A stretch of DNA of 64,000 bases from Xanthocytophaga flava. Lineage in GTDB: Bacteria > Bacteroidota > Bacteroidia > Cytophagales > 172606-1. Position numbers and translations under genes: made by a program. Below, one piece after another: positions 46,694 to 55,239 of this stretch; the stretch's first letter is position 1, and every line of letters begins with the position of its first letter. The notes under the pieces are model-generated. The model ran no database searches. It was not told the DNA's origin and saw only the letters and a program-made list of their open reading frames with translations. The stretch covers positions 24,009 through 88,008 of the forward strand of contig NZ_JASJOR010000036.1 of the NCBI RefSeq assembly GCF_030068545.1. Direction: 5' to 3'.

Positions 46694-47854
46694 TTATTTG
46701 GCTTCTCCCAAAATATCTCCCAGTTTCGCTTCCAATGATTCACCTCTGAGGTTTTTTGCAATGATCTTTCCATTGGGATCAATAAGGTAGGTAGCAGGAA
46801 TAGAACGAACCCCATAGGATTTGGCTCCTTCAGATGACCAGAACTTCAGATCTGATACATGCTTCCATGTTAACTGATCTTTCTCAATAGCTGCCAGCCA
46901 GTCTTTCTTTTCCCGATCCAGCGAAACACCAAAGATTTCAAAATTTTTATCTTTATACTTGTTGTAAATACGTACTACATTCGGATTTTCCATACGACAA
47001 GGTCCACACCAGCTTGCCCAAAAATCAATCAAAACATATTTGCCACGAAGAGATGATAATTTCAGTACATTACCATCTGTATCATTTAACGCGATTTCTG
47101 GTGCATTCTGCCCTACCTGAAGGGCTTTGCTGAATTCTTCCAGTTGAGCTGCATATCCATCTATTTCTTTGGCATACTTAGAAGTTGCCATTGATTTCTT
47201 GATGTTGGTAACAATAGGAAGCAGATATTTATATTCTTCTTCCGGATTTAAAACACCTGTATTTAATGCATACCACTGAGATAATCCCGGTTGCATCTGA
47301 GATACAATGGATTTAAACTGTTTCATATTTTCTTCACGCATGTGATTTAGCTTCTTCTCTACATTCCGACGTCCGCTTTCGCTCTTGCTGAGTGCTGCCT
47401 CCTGCATTTCTTTCTGAAGAGCACCTACCTTTTGTTGTGCCTCGTTCATCCATACAGTAACTTTTTGTAAGTCATCCATTGCAGGAGTGCCACTCATAGA
47501 AACTGCTCCAGTAGGTTTGTTCCCATCTACATTAACAGTCAGATTCTTGTTTTCAAGAACAATCAACACCTTCTGTGTATTGTAAAAGTTCAGTACATAG
47601 AAGTCTGGTTCTTTGACTGTGCCCTTGAATGTGAACATATTATTCTTATCCAGACCAGCTGAATCAACGGGAACCAGCTTGTTATCCTGAATTTTCCATA
47701 ATTGTACCTTGGCTTTGCTTAATGGAAAGCTAACTTTTCCTGTAATGACATAGCCGTCTCCCTGAGGCTCATTGGCAGATACTTCATTGGCTGCATGGCC
47801 TGCACAGGCCATTACAAGCATCCAGAAGAGTGATAGAAGAGCAATTTTTTTCAT
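46694..47854 (-). CDS. TlpA-like thioredoxin-domain lipoprotein
   Basis: The 386-residue protein has a lipoprotein signal (MLVMAC, Cys about 17), an N-terminal DUF4369-like beta domain (about 35-120), a helical linker, and a C-terminal thioredoxin domain with WCGPC at 282-286. It probably handles disulfides in the periplasm. The ATG at 47854 gives the clean signal and was preferred to one seven codons upstream. It follows gatB by 74 bases on the same strand but need not be co-transcribed. Confidence 0.88.
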   Translation of the reverse strand: MKKIALLSLFWMLVMACAGHAANEVSANEPQGDGYVITGKVSFPLSKAKVQLWKIQDNKLVPVDSAGLDKNNMFTFKGTVKEPDFYVLNFYNTQKVLIVLENKNLTVNVDGNKPTGAVSMSGTPAMDDLQKVTVWMNEAQQKVGALQKEMQEAALSKSESGRRNVEKKLNHMREENMKQFKSIVSQMQPGLSQWYALNTGVLNPEEEYKYLLPIVTNIKKSMATSKYAKEIDGYAAQLEEFSKALQVGQNAPEIALNDTDGNVLKLSSLRGKYVLIDFWASWCGPCRMENPNVVRIYNKYKDKNFEIFGVSLDREKKDWLAAIEKDQLTWKHVSDLKFWSSEGAKSYGVRSIPATYLIDPNGKIIAKNLRGESLEAKLGDILGEAK

Positions 47855-47928
47855 GATTTTATATACTATAAACATTGACTATCGGTATATGATTAAACAG
47901 GGTTAGAGCGGACTAGAGAACATATCTA

Positions 47929-49371
47929 CTAATTTTCAGATAATGTCTTAATTAGTAGTTGATTGGCTAGTTTAGGATCGGCTTTTCCTCCGGATTTTTT
48001 CATCACTTCACCCATAAACATTCCTACCAGATTTTTTTTTCCGTCAAATTTATACTCTTTTACTTTTTGTGGGTTTGCTGCCAGTACTTCGTTGATGATA
48101 GTTTGTAAGGCATTGTCGTCATTCTGTTTCAGCAGGTTATTTTCTTCTGCAATCTGTTGTGCCGTTTTGCCAGGCTGTTGAATCAGCAACGGAAATACCT
48201 GATGTGCAGCTATGGTATGGCTAATTTTATCTTTATCAATTAACTCAATCAAACCTGACAAAGTTTCCGGACTTATCGGAAATTGAGCTATATTCAGATG
48301 ATTTTCATTTAGATACGATTTGATATGTCCCATCACCCAGTTTGACGCTGATTTGTAGTTGGTTGTATGACTACATACTTTGTCAAAATATAAAGCTACT
48401 TCTTTAGTGTCTGTTAACACTGTAGCATCATACTCAGGTAACTTATAGGTAGTAACGAATTTCTCATGCAATTCGTGTGGAAGTGCAGGCATTTGTGCCT
48501 TTATGTCTACCAGCCATTCCTCTGAAACAACGAAAGGTGCCAGATCCGGATCAGGAAAATAGCGATAGTCGTTCATAGTTTCTTTGGTACGCATGGAATA
48601 TGTTCTGCCATCTGTCACATCAAATAGCCGGGTTTCCTGAATAATTTTCTCTCCATTCGCTACCGCACGCTTCTGACGTTCGATTTCCACATCAATTGCT
48701 CGTTGCACATTCCGGATGGAGTTCATGTTCTTGACCTCTACCTTTGTTCCCAATACTGTACTTCCTTTGGGCATTATCGAAATATTGGCATCACAGCGTA
48801 GGGAGCCTTCTTCCATATTCCCATCACAGATCTCCAAATAACGTACTAGTTTACGCACTTCTGTCAGATAAGCAGCAGCTTCTTCAGAGGTTTTCATTAC
48901 TGGATCAGTAACAATCTCAATCAAAGCTGTACCTGCACGATTATAATCTAAGAGTGTATCTGTTTCTTCTTCAGCGTGTATCGACTTCCCTGCATCTTCT
49001 TCCAGATGTATATGGTGTAGTTGGATAAACTGTTCACCATTTTTGGTCTTGATAGTTACACCTCCGCCTACACAGATAGGGGTCTTGTCCTGTGAAATCT
49101 GATATCCTTTCGGAAGATCAGGATAAAAATAATTTTTGCGGGCAAATACATTGTATCGTGTAATTTCAGATCCACAAGCCAATCCCATCTTGATCGCAAA
49201 TTCTACTGCTTTCTTGTTGAGTTTAGGCAATGTTCCAGGATAACCTAAGGTAATGACACTGATATGAGTGTTAGGGGCATCGCCAAATACAACGGCATCA
49301 GCTGCAAAAATCTTGGTGTTGGTGAGCAGTTGACAGTGTACTTCTAATCCGATGACAACTTCGTATTCCAT
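47929..49371 (-). CDS. gatB: Asp-tRNA(Asn)/Glu-tRNA(Gln) amidotransferase subunit B
   Basis: The 480-residue GatB subunit converts mischarged Glu-tRNA(Gln) and Asp-tRNA(Asn). The start YEVVIGLEVHCQLLTNTKIF (in part), GTALIEIVTDP, EGSLRCDANIS and the C-terminal YqeY-like helical domain all match. GatA and GatC are not adjacent. A likely -7 element lies at 49434-49441. Confidence 0.95.
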   Translation of the reverse strand: MEYEVVIGLEVHCQLLTNTKIFAADAVVFGDAPNTHISVITLGYPGTLPKLNKKAVEFAIKMGLACGSEITRYNVFARKNYFYPDLPKGYQISQDKTPICVGGGVTIKTKNGEQFIQLHHIHLEEDAGKSIHAEEETDTLLDYNRAGTALIEIVTDPVMKTSEEAAAYLTEVRKLVRYLEICDGNMEEGSLRCDANISIMPKGSTVLGTKVEVKNMNSIRNVQRAIDVEIERQKRAVANGEKIIQETRLFDVTDGRTYSMRTKETMNDYRYFPDPDLAPFVVSEEWLVDIKAQMPALPHELHEKFVTTYKLPEYDATVLTDTKEVALYFDKVCSHTTNYKSASNWVMGHIKSYLNENHLNIAQFPISPETLSGLIELIDKDKISHTIAAHQVFPLLIQQPGKTAQQIAEENNLLKQNDDNALQTIINEVLAANPQKVKEYKFDGKKNLVGMFMGEVMKKSGGKADPKLANQLLIKTLSEN

Positions 49372-49433
49372 TCAAATTGAATTGTTGAGAACTATATGCA
49401 AAAAATAACTAATCCTGCTTCTCTTATGTGACA

Positions 49434-49441
49434 CAAAGGTA
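49434..49441 (-). promoter_or_regulatory. Putative -7 element of gatB
   Basis: On the minus strand TACCTTTG matches TAnnTTTG, about 60 bases before the start codon. No TTG partner is clear. Confidence 0.4.
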
Positions 49442-49555
49442 GAGAAAAAAGCACGGAAAGGTAGGCATTTTTATGGAACTTAGCTGAAAATGAAAGACAA
49501 TTGTTCGAATTTGATCTTTATAAAAAACATTATTTGTAAAGAATGTATAGAACGT

Positions 49556-49566
49556 ATATCGGATAT
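49556..49566 (+). promoter_or_regulatory. ATATCGGA site A (ATATCGGATAT)
   Basis: First of three copies of ATATCGGA around the arsR gene; the longer form here is ATATCGGATAT. Confidence 0.45.
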
Positions 49567-49686
49567 GTTGCTTTTAACAGATCTGTATATATAAACAAAG
49601 GTTGAGTAAAGTATTATTTTATCTGTCTGGTAATGAGATGATTTTATTCCTATTTAATAGTTTAATCAATTTTTTTTCGGAATATA

Positions 49687-49716
49687 TTGTTATATCGGAA
49701 AAAGTCGATATGTTTG
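49687..49716 (+). promoter_or_regulatory. arsR promoter with embedded operator
   Basis: TTG (49687-49689), 19 bases, TATGTTTG (49709-49716) is an exact promoter. Between the boxes lies the inverted repeat ATATCG-N8-CGATAT (49692-49711), which contains copy B of ATATCGGA. Transcription would begin near the ATG at 49721, so the mRNA may be leaderless. Confidence 0.6.
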
Positions 49717-49720
49717 TGCT

Positions 49721-50023
49721 ATGGATTCGGTAGAAGTATTTAAAGCATTGTCCAATAAAACCCGATTGCAAATTTTGTCGTGGCTTAAAGATCCTGAAAC
49801 ACATTTTCCTGCGCAGGAACAATTGTCTTTAGATTGCCATGGTGTATGTGTAGGGCAGATACAGATAAAATGTGGACTGAGTCAGTCTACAGTATCCGAA
49901 TATCTGTCTTTGTTACAAAGGACTGGATTGGTAACAGCTACGCGGGTAGGTCAGTGGACCTATTACAAACGCAATGAAGAGGGAATAAAGTTATTGGAGC
50001 AATTCATTCAGAATGAAATATAA
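49721..50023 (+). CDS. ArsR-family regulator with three cysteines
   Basis: This 100-residue winged-helix repressor has the ArsR recognition helix LSQSTVSEYLSLL (53-65) and wing (VGQWTYYKRNEEG). C39, C43 and C51 lie in the region SLDCHGVCVGQIQIKCG just before the helix-turn-helix, a plausible thiol- or electrophile-sensing site. The gene sits directly upstream of an old-yellow-enzyme gene, and both appear governed by ATATCGGA sites; self-repression and control of the OYE gene are inferred. Confidence 0.85.
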   Translation: MDSVEVFKALSNKTRLQILSWLKDPETHFPAQEQLSLDCHGVCVGQIQIKCGLSQSTVSEYLSLLQRTGLVTATRVGQWTYYKRNEEGIKLLEQFIQNEI

Positions 50024-50056
50024 CTGAATGATAGATCGCTTTTTATTTAAATATAG

Positions 50057-50064
50057 ATATCGGA
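50057..50064 (+). promoter_or_regulatory. ATATCGGA site C, upstream of the OYE gene
   Basis: Third copy, with ATCGG at 50059-50063 in an inverted repeat with CCGAT at 50078-50082, about 95 bases before the OYE start. Confidence 0.45.
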
Positions 50065-50158
50065 TTTTACCGAATTGCCGATTAGCGTTTTCCCAAGATC
50101 AAATCATTTCCACCTGCTATGATGGTATTGGTTTGTATGTAAACTCATAAGCTTAATC

Positions 50159-51259
50159 ATGAAAAAAGATATATTGTTTCAACCATTTACGTTGAAATCA
50201 TTGCATTTGAAAAATCGTATTGTCATGGCTCCCATGACACGTTCTTTTTCGCCTAACGGTATTCCTACAGAAGAGGTAGCTACTTATTACAGCAAACGTG
50301 CAGCAGCTCAGGTAGGATTAATTTTATCAGAAGGTACAGTAATTAATCGTCCTTCGTCTTCCAATGATCCAAACATCCCTCATTTTTATGGAGAGAAATC
50401 TTTAGAAGGATGGCAAAAAGTGATACAAGGTGTGCATCAGGCAGGTGGTCAGATGGGGCCACAGATATGGCATATGGGTGTGATGTATAACCATCATTCC
50501 GGATGGGTACCACCAGTACCATTTGAAGGTCCGTCTGGATTAAACAAGCCTGACTTTACCAATGGTGTGAGCATGACCGAAAAGGACATCTATGATACTA
50601 TTGATGCCTTTGGTCAGGCTGCTGCCGATGCCAAACGTCTGGGATTTGACTGTGTGGAACTGCATGGCGCACACGGCTATCTGATTGATCAGTTTTTCTG
50701 GGAAGGAACCAACCTGCGCACAGATGAATTTGGTGGAAAAACAGTAGTAGAACGTAGCAAATTTGCAATTGAAGTAATAAAAGAAGTTCGTCGGCGTGTA
50801 GGCGAGGATTTCACTATTATTCTTCGTTTATCTCAATGGAAACCTCAGGATTACACCTTTAAACTGACAAGAACTCCACAAGAAATGGAAGCTTGGTTGA
50901 CACCTCTTGCTGAGGCTGGAGTGGATATTTTCCATTGTTCGCAACGGCGTTTCTGGGATTCTGAATTTGATGGATCAGATTTAAACTTTGCGGGTTGGGC
51001 TAAAAAGCTAACTGGTAAAGCTACAATTACAGTAGGCTCAATCGGATTGAGTGGAGAATTTCTGGCTGCTTTCAAAGGCGAAAGTTCGCAGCCTCAGTCT
51101 ATAGAACAGTTATTAGAACGTATGGACAGAGGAGAGTTTGATCTGGCCGCAGTAGGACGTTCATTACTGGCAGATCCAAATTGGGTAGAAAAGATTCGTG
51201 ACGAACGTACTGCTGAACTGAAAGGTTTTACAAAAGAAGCACTGGCCGCATTACTATAA
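50159..51259 (+). CDS. Old-yellow-enzyme family alkene reductase
   Basis: The 366-residue FMN protein has the OYE plan: MAPMTRS (23-29), HMGVMY near 105-110, the substrate-binding H169/H172/Y174 in ELHGAHGYL, and the C-terminal VGRSLLADPNW. It probably reduces activated C=C bonds of electrophiles (quinones, enones) with NAD(P)H. Regulated by the adjacent ArsR protein by inference. A terminator follows. Confidence 0.88.
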   Translation: MKKDILFQPFTLKSLHLKNRIVMAPMTRSFSPNGIPTEEVATYYSKRAAAQVGLILSEGTVINRPSSSNDPNIPHFYGEKSLEGWQKVIQGVHQAGGQMGPQIWHMGVMYNHHSGWVPPVPFEGPSGLNKPDFTNGVSMTEKDIYDTIDAFGQAAADAKRLGFDCVELHGAHGYLIDQFFWEGTNLRTDEFGGKTVVERSKFAIEVIKEVRRRVGEDFTIILRLSQWKPQDYTFKLTRTPQEMEAWLTPLAEAGVDIFHCSQRRFWDSEFDGSDLNFAGWAKKLTGKATITVGSIGLSGEFLAAFKGESSQPQSIEQLLERMDRGEFDLAAVGRSLLADPNWVEKIRDERTAELKGFTKEALAALL

Positions 51260-51278
51260 ACCACTATATTTTTTTGAT

Positions 51279-51320
51279 AAACCTCTGGATGTATGGCAAT
51301 CATATATCCAGAGGTTTTTT
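51279..51320 (+). terminator. Terminator of the OYE gene
   Basis: Arms 51279-51290 and 51306-51317 (12 bp, perfect), then TTT at the end. Confidence 0.8.
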
Positions 51321-51770
51321 ATGATGGAAGAAGCAGTTGCTACAAGTTATAACACCCGTATTTAACCATAGTTTGAATTATTTAGTTGACTGTGAGTGTT
51401 TTAACAAAAAGTGATCAGACTTATAACACAAACAGGCTACCTATAGGGTATCCTGTTGCAGGGGATTGATCTATATACTTGTGTAGGAAATGGAATTAAC
51501 TCTATTTCTGAATATCCAAAATCAGGCAATCCATTTACGCGCATCTTCTACTTTGGCGCCAAACTTTCCATCTCAACTTTCACATAGATACTGTTCTTTT
51601 TCAGTATACCGGATTGTGCAATAGACAGAGCCACTGGTTCTCTGAAAATATATGGGTTCCATAATCAGGGATAAGGTAAGGGTAAAAGATAAGTACAAAG
51701 GAGTAAGCAACTTGTTCTTGCAACTCGTGTTGTATGATATAGGTGGTTAAGGATAAAATCGGAGAATATG
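51321..51770. other. 450-bp intergenic region with possible gene remnant
   Basis: It holds no intact gene. Minus-strand pieces of coding-like sequence are described in the next entry. Confidence 0.4.
51522..51664 (-). pseudogene. Possible frameshifted gene remnant
   Basis: One minus frame reads FREPVALSIAQSGILKKN and ends at a stop at 51548-51550; the neighbouring frame continues as DGKFGAKVEDARKWIA and ends at 51522-51524. The two pieces could be one ancient C-terminus broken by a frameshift. No start codon or family was recognised. Confidence 0.25.
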
Positions 51771-52202
51771 TCAGGCTGCTTTGTGTATGTTCAGACCTGA
51801 GATCCAGTGAATAGCATCTATACGGTTTTGGAAAAACTCTGTGATAACAGTTTTGCCTGCTTCTTCCTGTTTCTTTTCTGCGTGGTTTTGTATGTTTTTG
51901 GCTGCCACTTTATTGAATACATCTTTGCCTACTACAGTGGCTACATAGCGCAGGTTCATTTTGGTTGTGTAAACTTCTATCTGTAATTGTATCCATCGTT
52001 GCAACTCCAGAGAGAGAACTCCCATTTGGCTTGTATCTATCAGATAAGCTGTTGCCTGTTTTTGGGCTAATAGCTCTAATCCTGCCAGTGCACCTTTCTT
52101 AAATAGATCTGCCTTAACAAACTTCATATCCCATACAGCCGTAACCAGATTCAAGCTTTCGTTATAGGAAAGAGTTAGATAATCTTCTTTAAAATATTCC
52201 AT
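51771..52202 (-). CDS. STAS/SpoIIAA-like hypothetical protein
   Basis: The 143-residue protein lacks signal and membrane segments. Its strand-helix order, with YFKEDYLTLSYNESLN at the start and LIDTSQMGVLS in the middle, resembles STAS/SpoIIAA-like folds found in Bacteroidota. Function is not known. It stands alone between two long intergenic regions. Confidence 0.55.
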   Translation of the reverse strand: MEYFKEDYLTLSYNESLNLVTAVWDMKFVKADLFKKGALAGLELLAQKQATAYLIDTSQMGVLSLELQRWIQLQIEVYTTKMNLRYVATVVGKDVFNKVAAKNIQNHAEKKQEEAGKTVITEFFQNRIDAIHWISGLNIHKAA

Positions 52203-52303
52203 AGCTTTTTATATATACTTTCATTCATAGATAACCTATTTAGGCGATAGGTAAGTGCTTGGAAACTGATAAAAGATTATTTATTATGTAATATTTCTGA
52301 GAA

Positions 52304-52334
52304 AAAATATAACCATGTAGGCTGGTTATATTTT
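52304..52334 (+). terminator. Orphan terminator-like hairpin
   Basis: Perfect 12-bp arms (52304-52315 and 52323-52334) end in TTTT. No gene lies just upstream on the plus strand, so its role is unclear. Confidence 0.45.
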
Positions 52335-52626
52335 GATAGCTGACAATATAAACCTGTTATTTGAATAAAAAATACGATGTGGAGACTATAAACAAGTGTA
52401 ATCGCTATGAAAAGTCCTATCCAGGTTTTGCACAGGATTCGCAGCTATAGAGTTACTGTTAGTAGTTTTTTCTTCTCGTATTGGATGTAAAGATGAAAGT
52501 TTATCCTGGAAACTATATACAACATCTTGATATTGAAGAATTGCTATTAGTTAGATTTACCAATAGTAGAATCTCAAAGGTAAGCAGGCACCTTTTCAGA
52601 ATTGAAAGAAATATTTTGCAATAGTG

Positions 52627-52655
52627 TTGCATTTTGGTTTGGATGTGTATATTTG
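52627..52655 (+). promoter_or_regulatory. Promoter of the receptor/ABC operon
   Basis: TTG (52627-52629), 18-base spacer, TATATTTG (52648-52655): an exact -7 element. Transcription would start about 33 bases before the ATG. Confidence 0.65.
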
Positions 52656-52694
52656 CAACTATGTTGTACTTAGCACCACTAAACCGCCTCTTTA

Positions 52695-55193
52695 ATGCTT
52701 AAAAAGTTACCATTTTTACTTCTTCTTGTCCTTGTTTCACAAATCGTAAATGCTCAACATGTGCTTACCGGAAAAGTTACAGACCCATCCGGAATACCAC
52801 TTCCACATGCAAATATTAAGTTAAGTTCTAGTACTGCCTCAAAAGGAACACATAGTGATGCAAATGGATATTTTGAGTTTACTAACCTGCAAAGTCAAGC
52901 TTATTCCTTGATTGTTAGTTCGGTGGGGTATCAAACTGTTAAACAAACTGCAACTATTCAGCAGATAGATTTGGTAGTAAGTATTACATTAATACCACAA
53001 ACAACAGAATTGCAGGGTGTTGAAATTGTCGGACGTTCCCAAAGGAATTATACCAGTGACTATAGTTTTTCAGCTACAAAGATTGCCATTAGAAATAAGG
53101 ATCTCCCGCAGTCTGTATCTACAGTAACCAAGGAGTTGATCACCGACCGACAGGCATTCCAACTGGCAGATGCTGTGAAAATAGCCAGTGGAGTAATTCC
53201 TTCCAGCTTTTATAACCAATATGCAATCCGGGGGATCAGTCAGAACGAGGAAGGGCAGATTATTAATGGCATGCGTACCCGGCAGTATTATTTTTTGCAG
53301 CCTCTTACGAGCAATATTGAACGAGTAGAAGTGTTAAAAGGGCCAGCCTCAGTGACTTTTTCTAGTGTTGATCCGGGAGGAAGTATTAATATGGTTACTA
53401 AGAAGCCTCTCGCTGAAGATCGTAAAGAGATAACATTGGGTGCGGGCAGCTTTAGCACTATTCGTGGAGCACTTGACTTTACCGGCCCATTAAATGAATC
53501 TAAAACGTTGTTATATCGTCTTAACGGAGCCTACCAGGAAGCCCGTTCCTATCGTGATCTGATATCCAATAAATCTATTCTTATTTCTCCTTCATTCAGC
53601 TACATTCCCAATACAAAAACAGCCATTAACGCAGAAGTGATTTTTAGTAATTTGAATGGGAATCTGGATAGAGGACAACCCATATTCGGTGCTATAGCAG
53701 GAAAGACCAACCTAAACAGTACTCCTATCAGTTTAAATCTGGCCGCTCCTACAGACTTTTTCAAATCCAAAGAACTGATTCTGATGGGAAGCTTTGCACA
53801 TAAATTCACAGAGAAACTAAGTGTGAATGTTTCCTATATGAAGCAGACCTGGACAGAAGATTTACAGGAACATCGTACAACCAATGCTTTTGCTTCGGAT
53901 ACAGCAGGTAACACCGTGACAAGTATGGTAAGTATGCAGTTTGTGCAGCGGAAGCAATTCTGGAGTACAGATAACCTGAATGCCTACTTTACCTATGATT
54001 TTCAGCTTGGAAAAACTTCGCACAAACTGGTAGCCGGATACGATATGCAGTACTGGTACAAGCTAAAAGGGGGAGGACAAAATGCTGCTCGTGGATTTTT
54101 ACTGAAAGATGGCTCAGTGACAGGAAGTTTTATTAAAACGAATGCTGGCAATTACCAGACAATTACAGTTGGTGATAAGATATTGCCACGTCCCAATGTA
54201 AATTATTTTGACCTGAATAATCCAACCTATACTATTCGCAATCTGAATGAATACATACTTAATGCCAGGACGGCTATCCCTTCTGCATTAACTAAAACGC
54301 AGGCAGTTTATATACAGGAACAAATCCGGATAGGTAAGTTCTCTGCCTTATTGAGTTTGCGAAATGAATGGTTTGAAGATATTACCAACTACAATGCTCC
54401 CAAACAAGCATCTTTTTCCAACGCTGCTCTGATTCCCCGAATAGGTGTAACATTTGAAGCAAGTCAGAGTGTAAATGTGTATGGAACCTATCTGCAAGGG
54501 TACCAGCCTCAATCCAATACGGTTACGTTGATGCCAAGTACAGGCAGTTATACGTGGACAGATCAATCTGCTGCTCAGTTTAAGCCATTGATCAGTGATT
54601 TAAAAGAAATCGGGATGAAAGCTACCTTAGTAAAAGGCAGAATTACGATTAATTCCGCAATCTATGAGATCAATCAGAAGAATATTCTCATGAATGCCAA
54701 TGATCCGAACAACCCTGATTTACTTGTGCAGAGGGGAGCTGATCGAAGTCGTGGGTTTGAAGTAGATCTTGCAGGGTATATTCGTTCTAACTGGCAGATC
54801 AATGCATCCTACAGCTTTATTGATGCCACAATTGTGATGGATCGGAATGAGGAATTGATCGGAAAGCGTAAAGAGAATACACCCAGTCACAGTGGCAATC
54901 TATGGACTCGCTATAATTTTGGTGAATCATCTGTTTTGAAAGATCTCGGCATAGGATTAGGTATGCAGGCACAAGGAAGTCGTATTCCCTGGTTCTCAAG
55001 AGATTTCGAAGTACCTGCTTTTGCTGTATTTGATGCTGCAGTTTATTATACACCTGGAAAAAGCAATATGCAAGTAGCTCTTAATTGCAATAATGTACTG
55101 GACAAAACCTATTGGATTGGAGCTCAGAATTATACTCGTTTATTTCCGGGTGCACCCAGAAACTTTATTCTGACAGCTACCTATAGATTTTAG
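52695..55193 (+). CDS. TonB-dependent siderophore-type receptor
   Basis: The 832-residue outer-membrane receptor has a signal peptide (cleaved after VNA, 20), a carboxypeptidase-regulatory-like domain (about 22-105), a plug (about 118-235, with RVEVLKGPASVTFSS and GGSINMVTKKPL) and a beta barrel ending in aromatic YRF. The plug type is that of FhuA/FpvA siderophore receptors; no Fur box was recognised. It is the first gene of an operon with two ABC permeases and an ATPase. Confidence 0.88.
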   Translation: MLKKLPFLLLLVLVSQIVNAQHVLTGKVTDPSGIPLPHANIKLSSSTASKGTHSDANGYFEFTNLQSQAYSLIVSSVGYQTVKQTATIQQIDLVVSITLIPQTTELQGVEIVGRSQRNYTSDYSFSATKIAIRNKDLPQSVSTVTKELITDRQAFQLADAVKIASGVIPSSFYNQYAIRGISQNEEGQIINGMRTRQYYFLQPLTSNIERVEVLKGPASVTFSSVDPGGSINMVTKKPLAEDRKEITLGAGSFSTIRGALDFTGPLNESKTLLYRLNGAYQEARSYRDLISNKSILISPSFSYIPNTKTAINAEVIFSNLNGNLDRGQPIFGAIAGKTNLNSTPISLNLAAPTDFFKSKELILMGSFAHKFTEKLSVNVSYMKQTWTEDLQEHRTTNAFASDTAGNTVTSMVSMQFVQRKQFWSTDNLNAYFTYDFQLGKTSHKLVAGYDMQYWYKLKGGGQNAARGFLLKDGSVTGSFIKTNAGNYQTITVGDKILPRPNVNYFDLNNPTYTIRNLNEYILNARTAIPSALTKTQAVYIQEQIRIGKFSALLSLRNEWFEDITNYNAPKQASFSNAALIPRIGVTFEASQSVNVYGTYLQGYQPQSNTVTLMPSTGSYTWTDQSAAQFKPLISDLKEIGMKATLVKGRITINSAIYEINQKNILMNANDPNNPDLLVQRGADRSRGFEVDLAGYIRSNWQINASYSFIDATIVMDRNEELIGKRKENTPSHSGNLWTRYNFGESSVLKDLGIGLGMQAQGSRIPWFSRDFEVPAFAVFDAAVYYTPGKSNMQVALNCNNVLDKTYWIGAQNYTRLFPGAPRNFILTATYRF

Positions 55194-55239
55194 AAGTCTG
55201 ATTTATAGAAAAGCACTTAGCCTATAAATATATATTTTC

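Larger units (their letters stand above)
49372..49720. other. 350-bp intergenic region with arsR regulatory sites
   Basis: It carries the gatB -7 element, an ATATCGGA copy at 49556-49563 and the arsR promoter/operator just before 49721. No gene was seen. Confidence 0.6.
52203..52694. other. 490-bp intergenic region
   Basis: Divergent from the STAS-like gene. It contains a terminator-like hairpin (52304-52334) and the receptor promoter (52627-52655); nothing else recognised. Confidence 0.5.
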
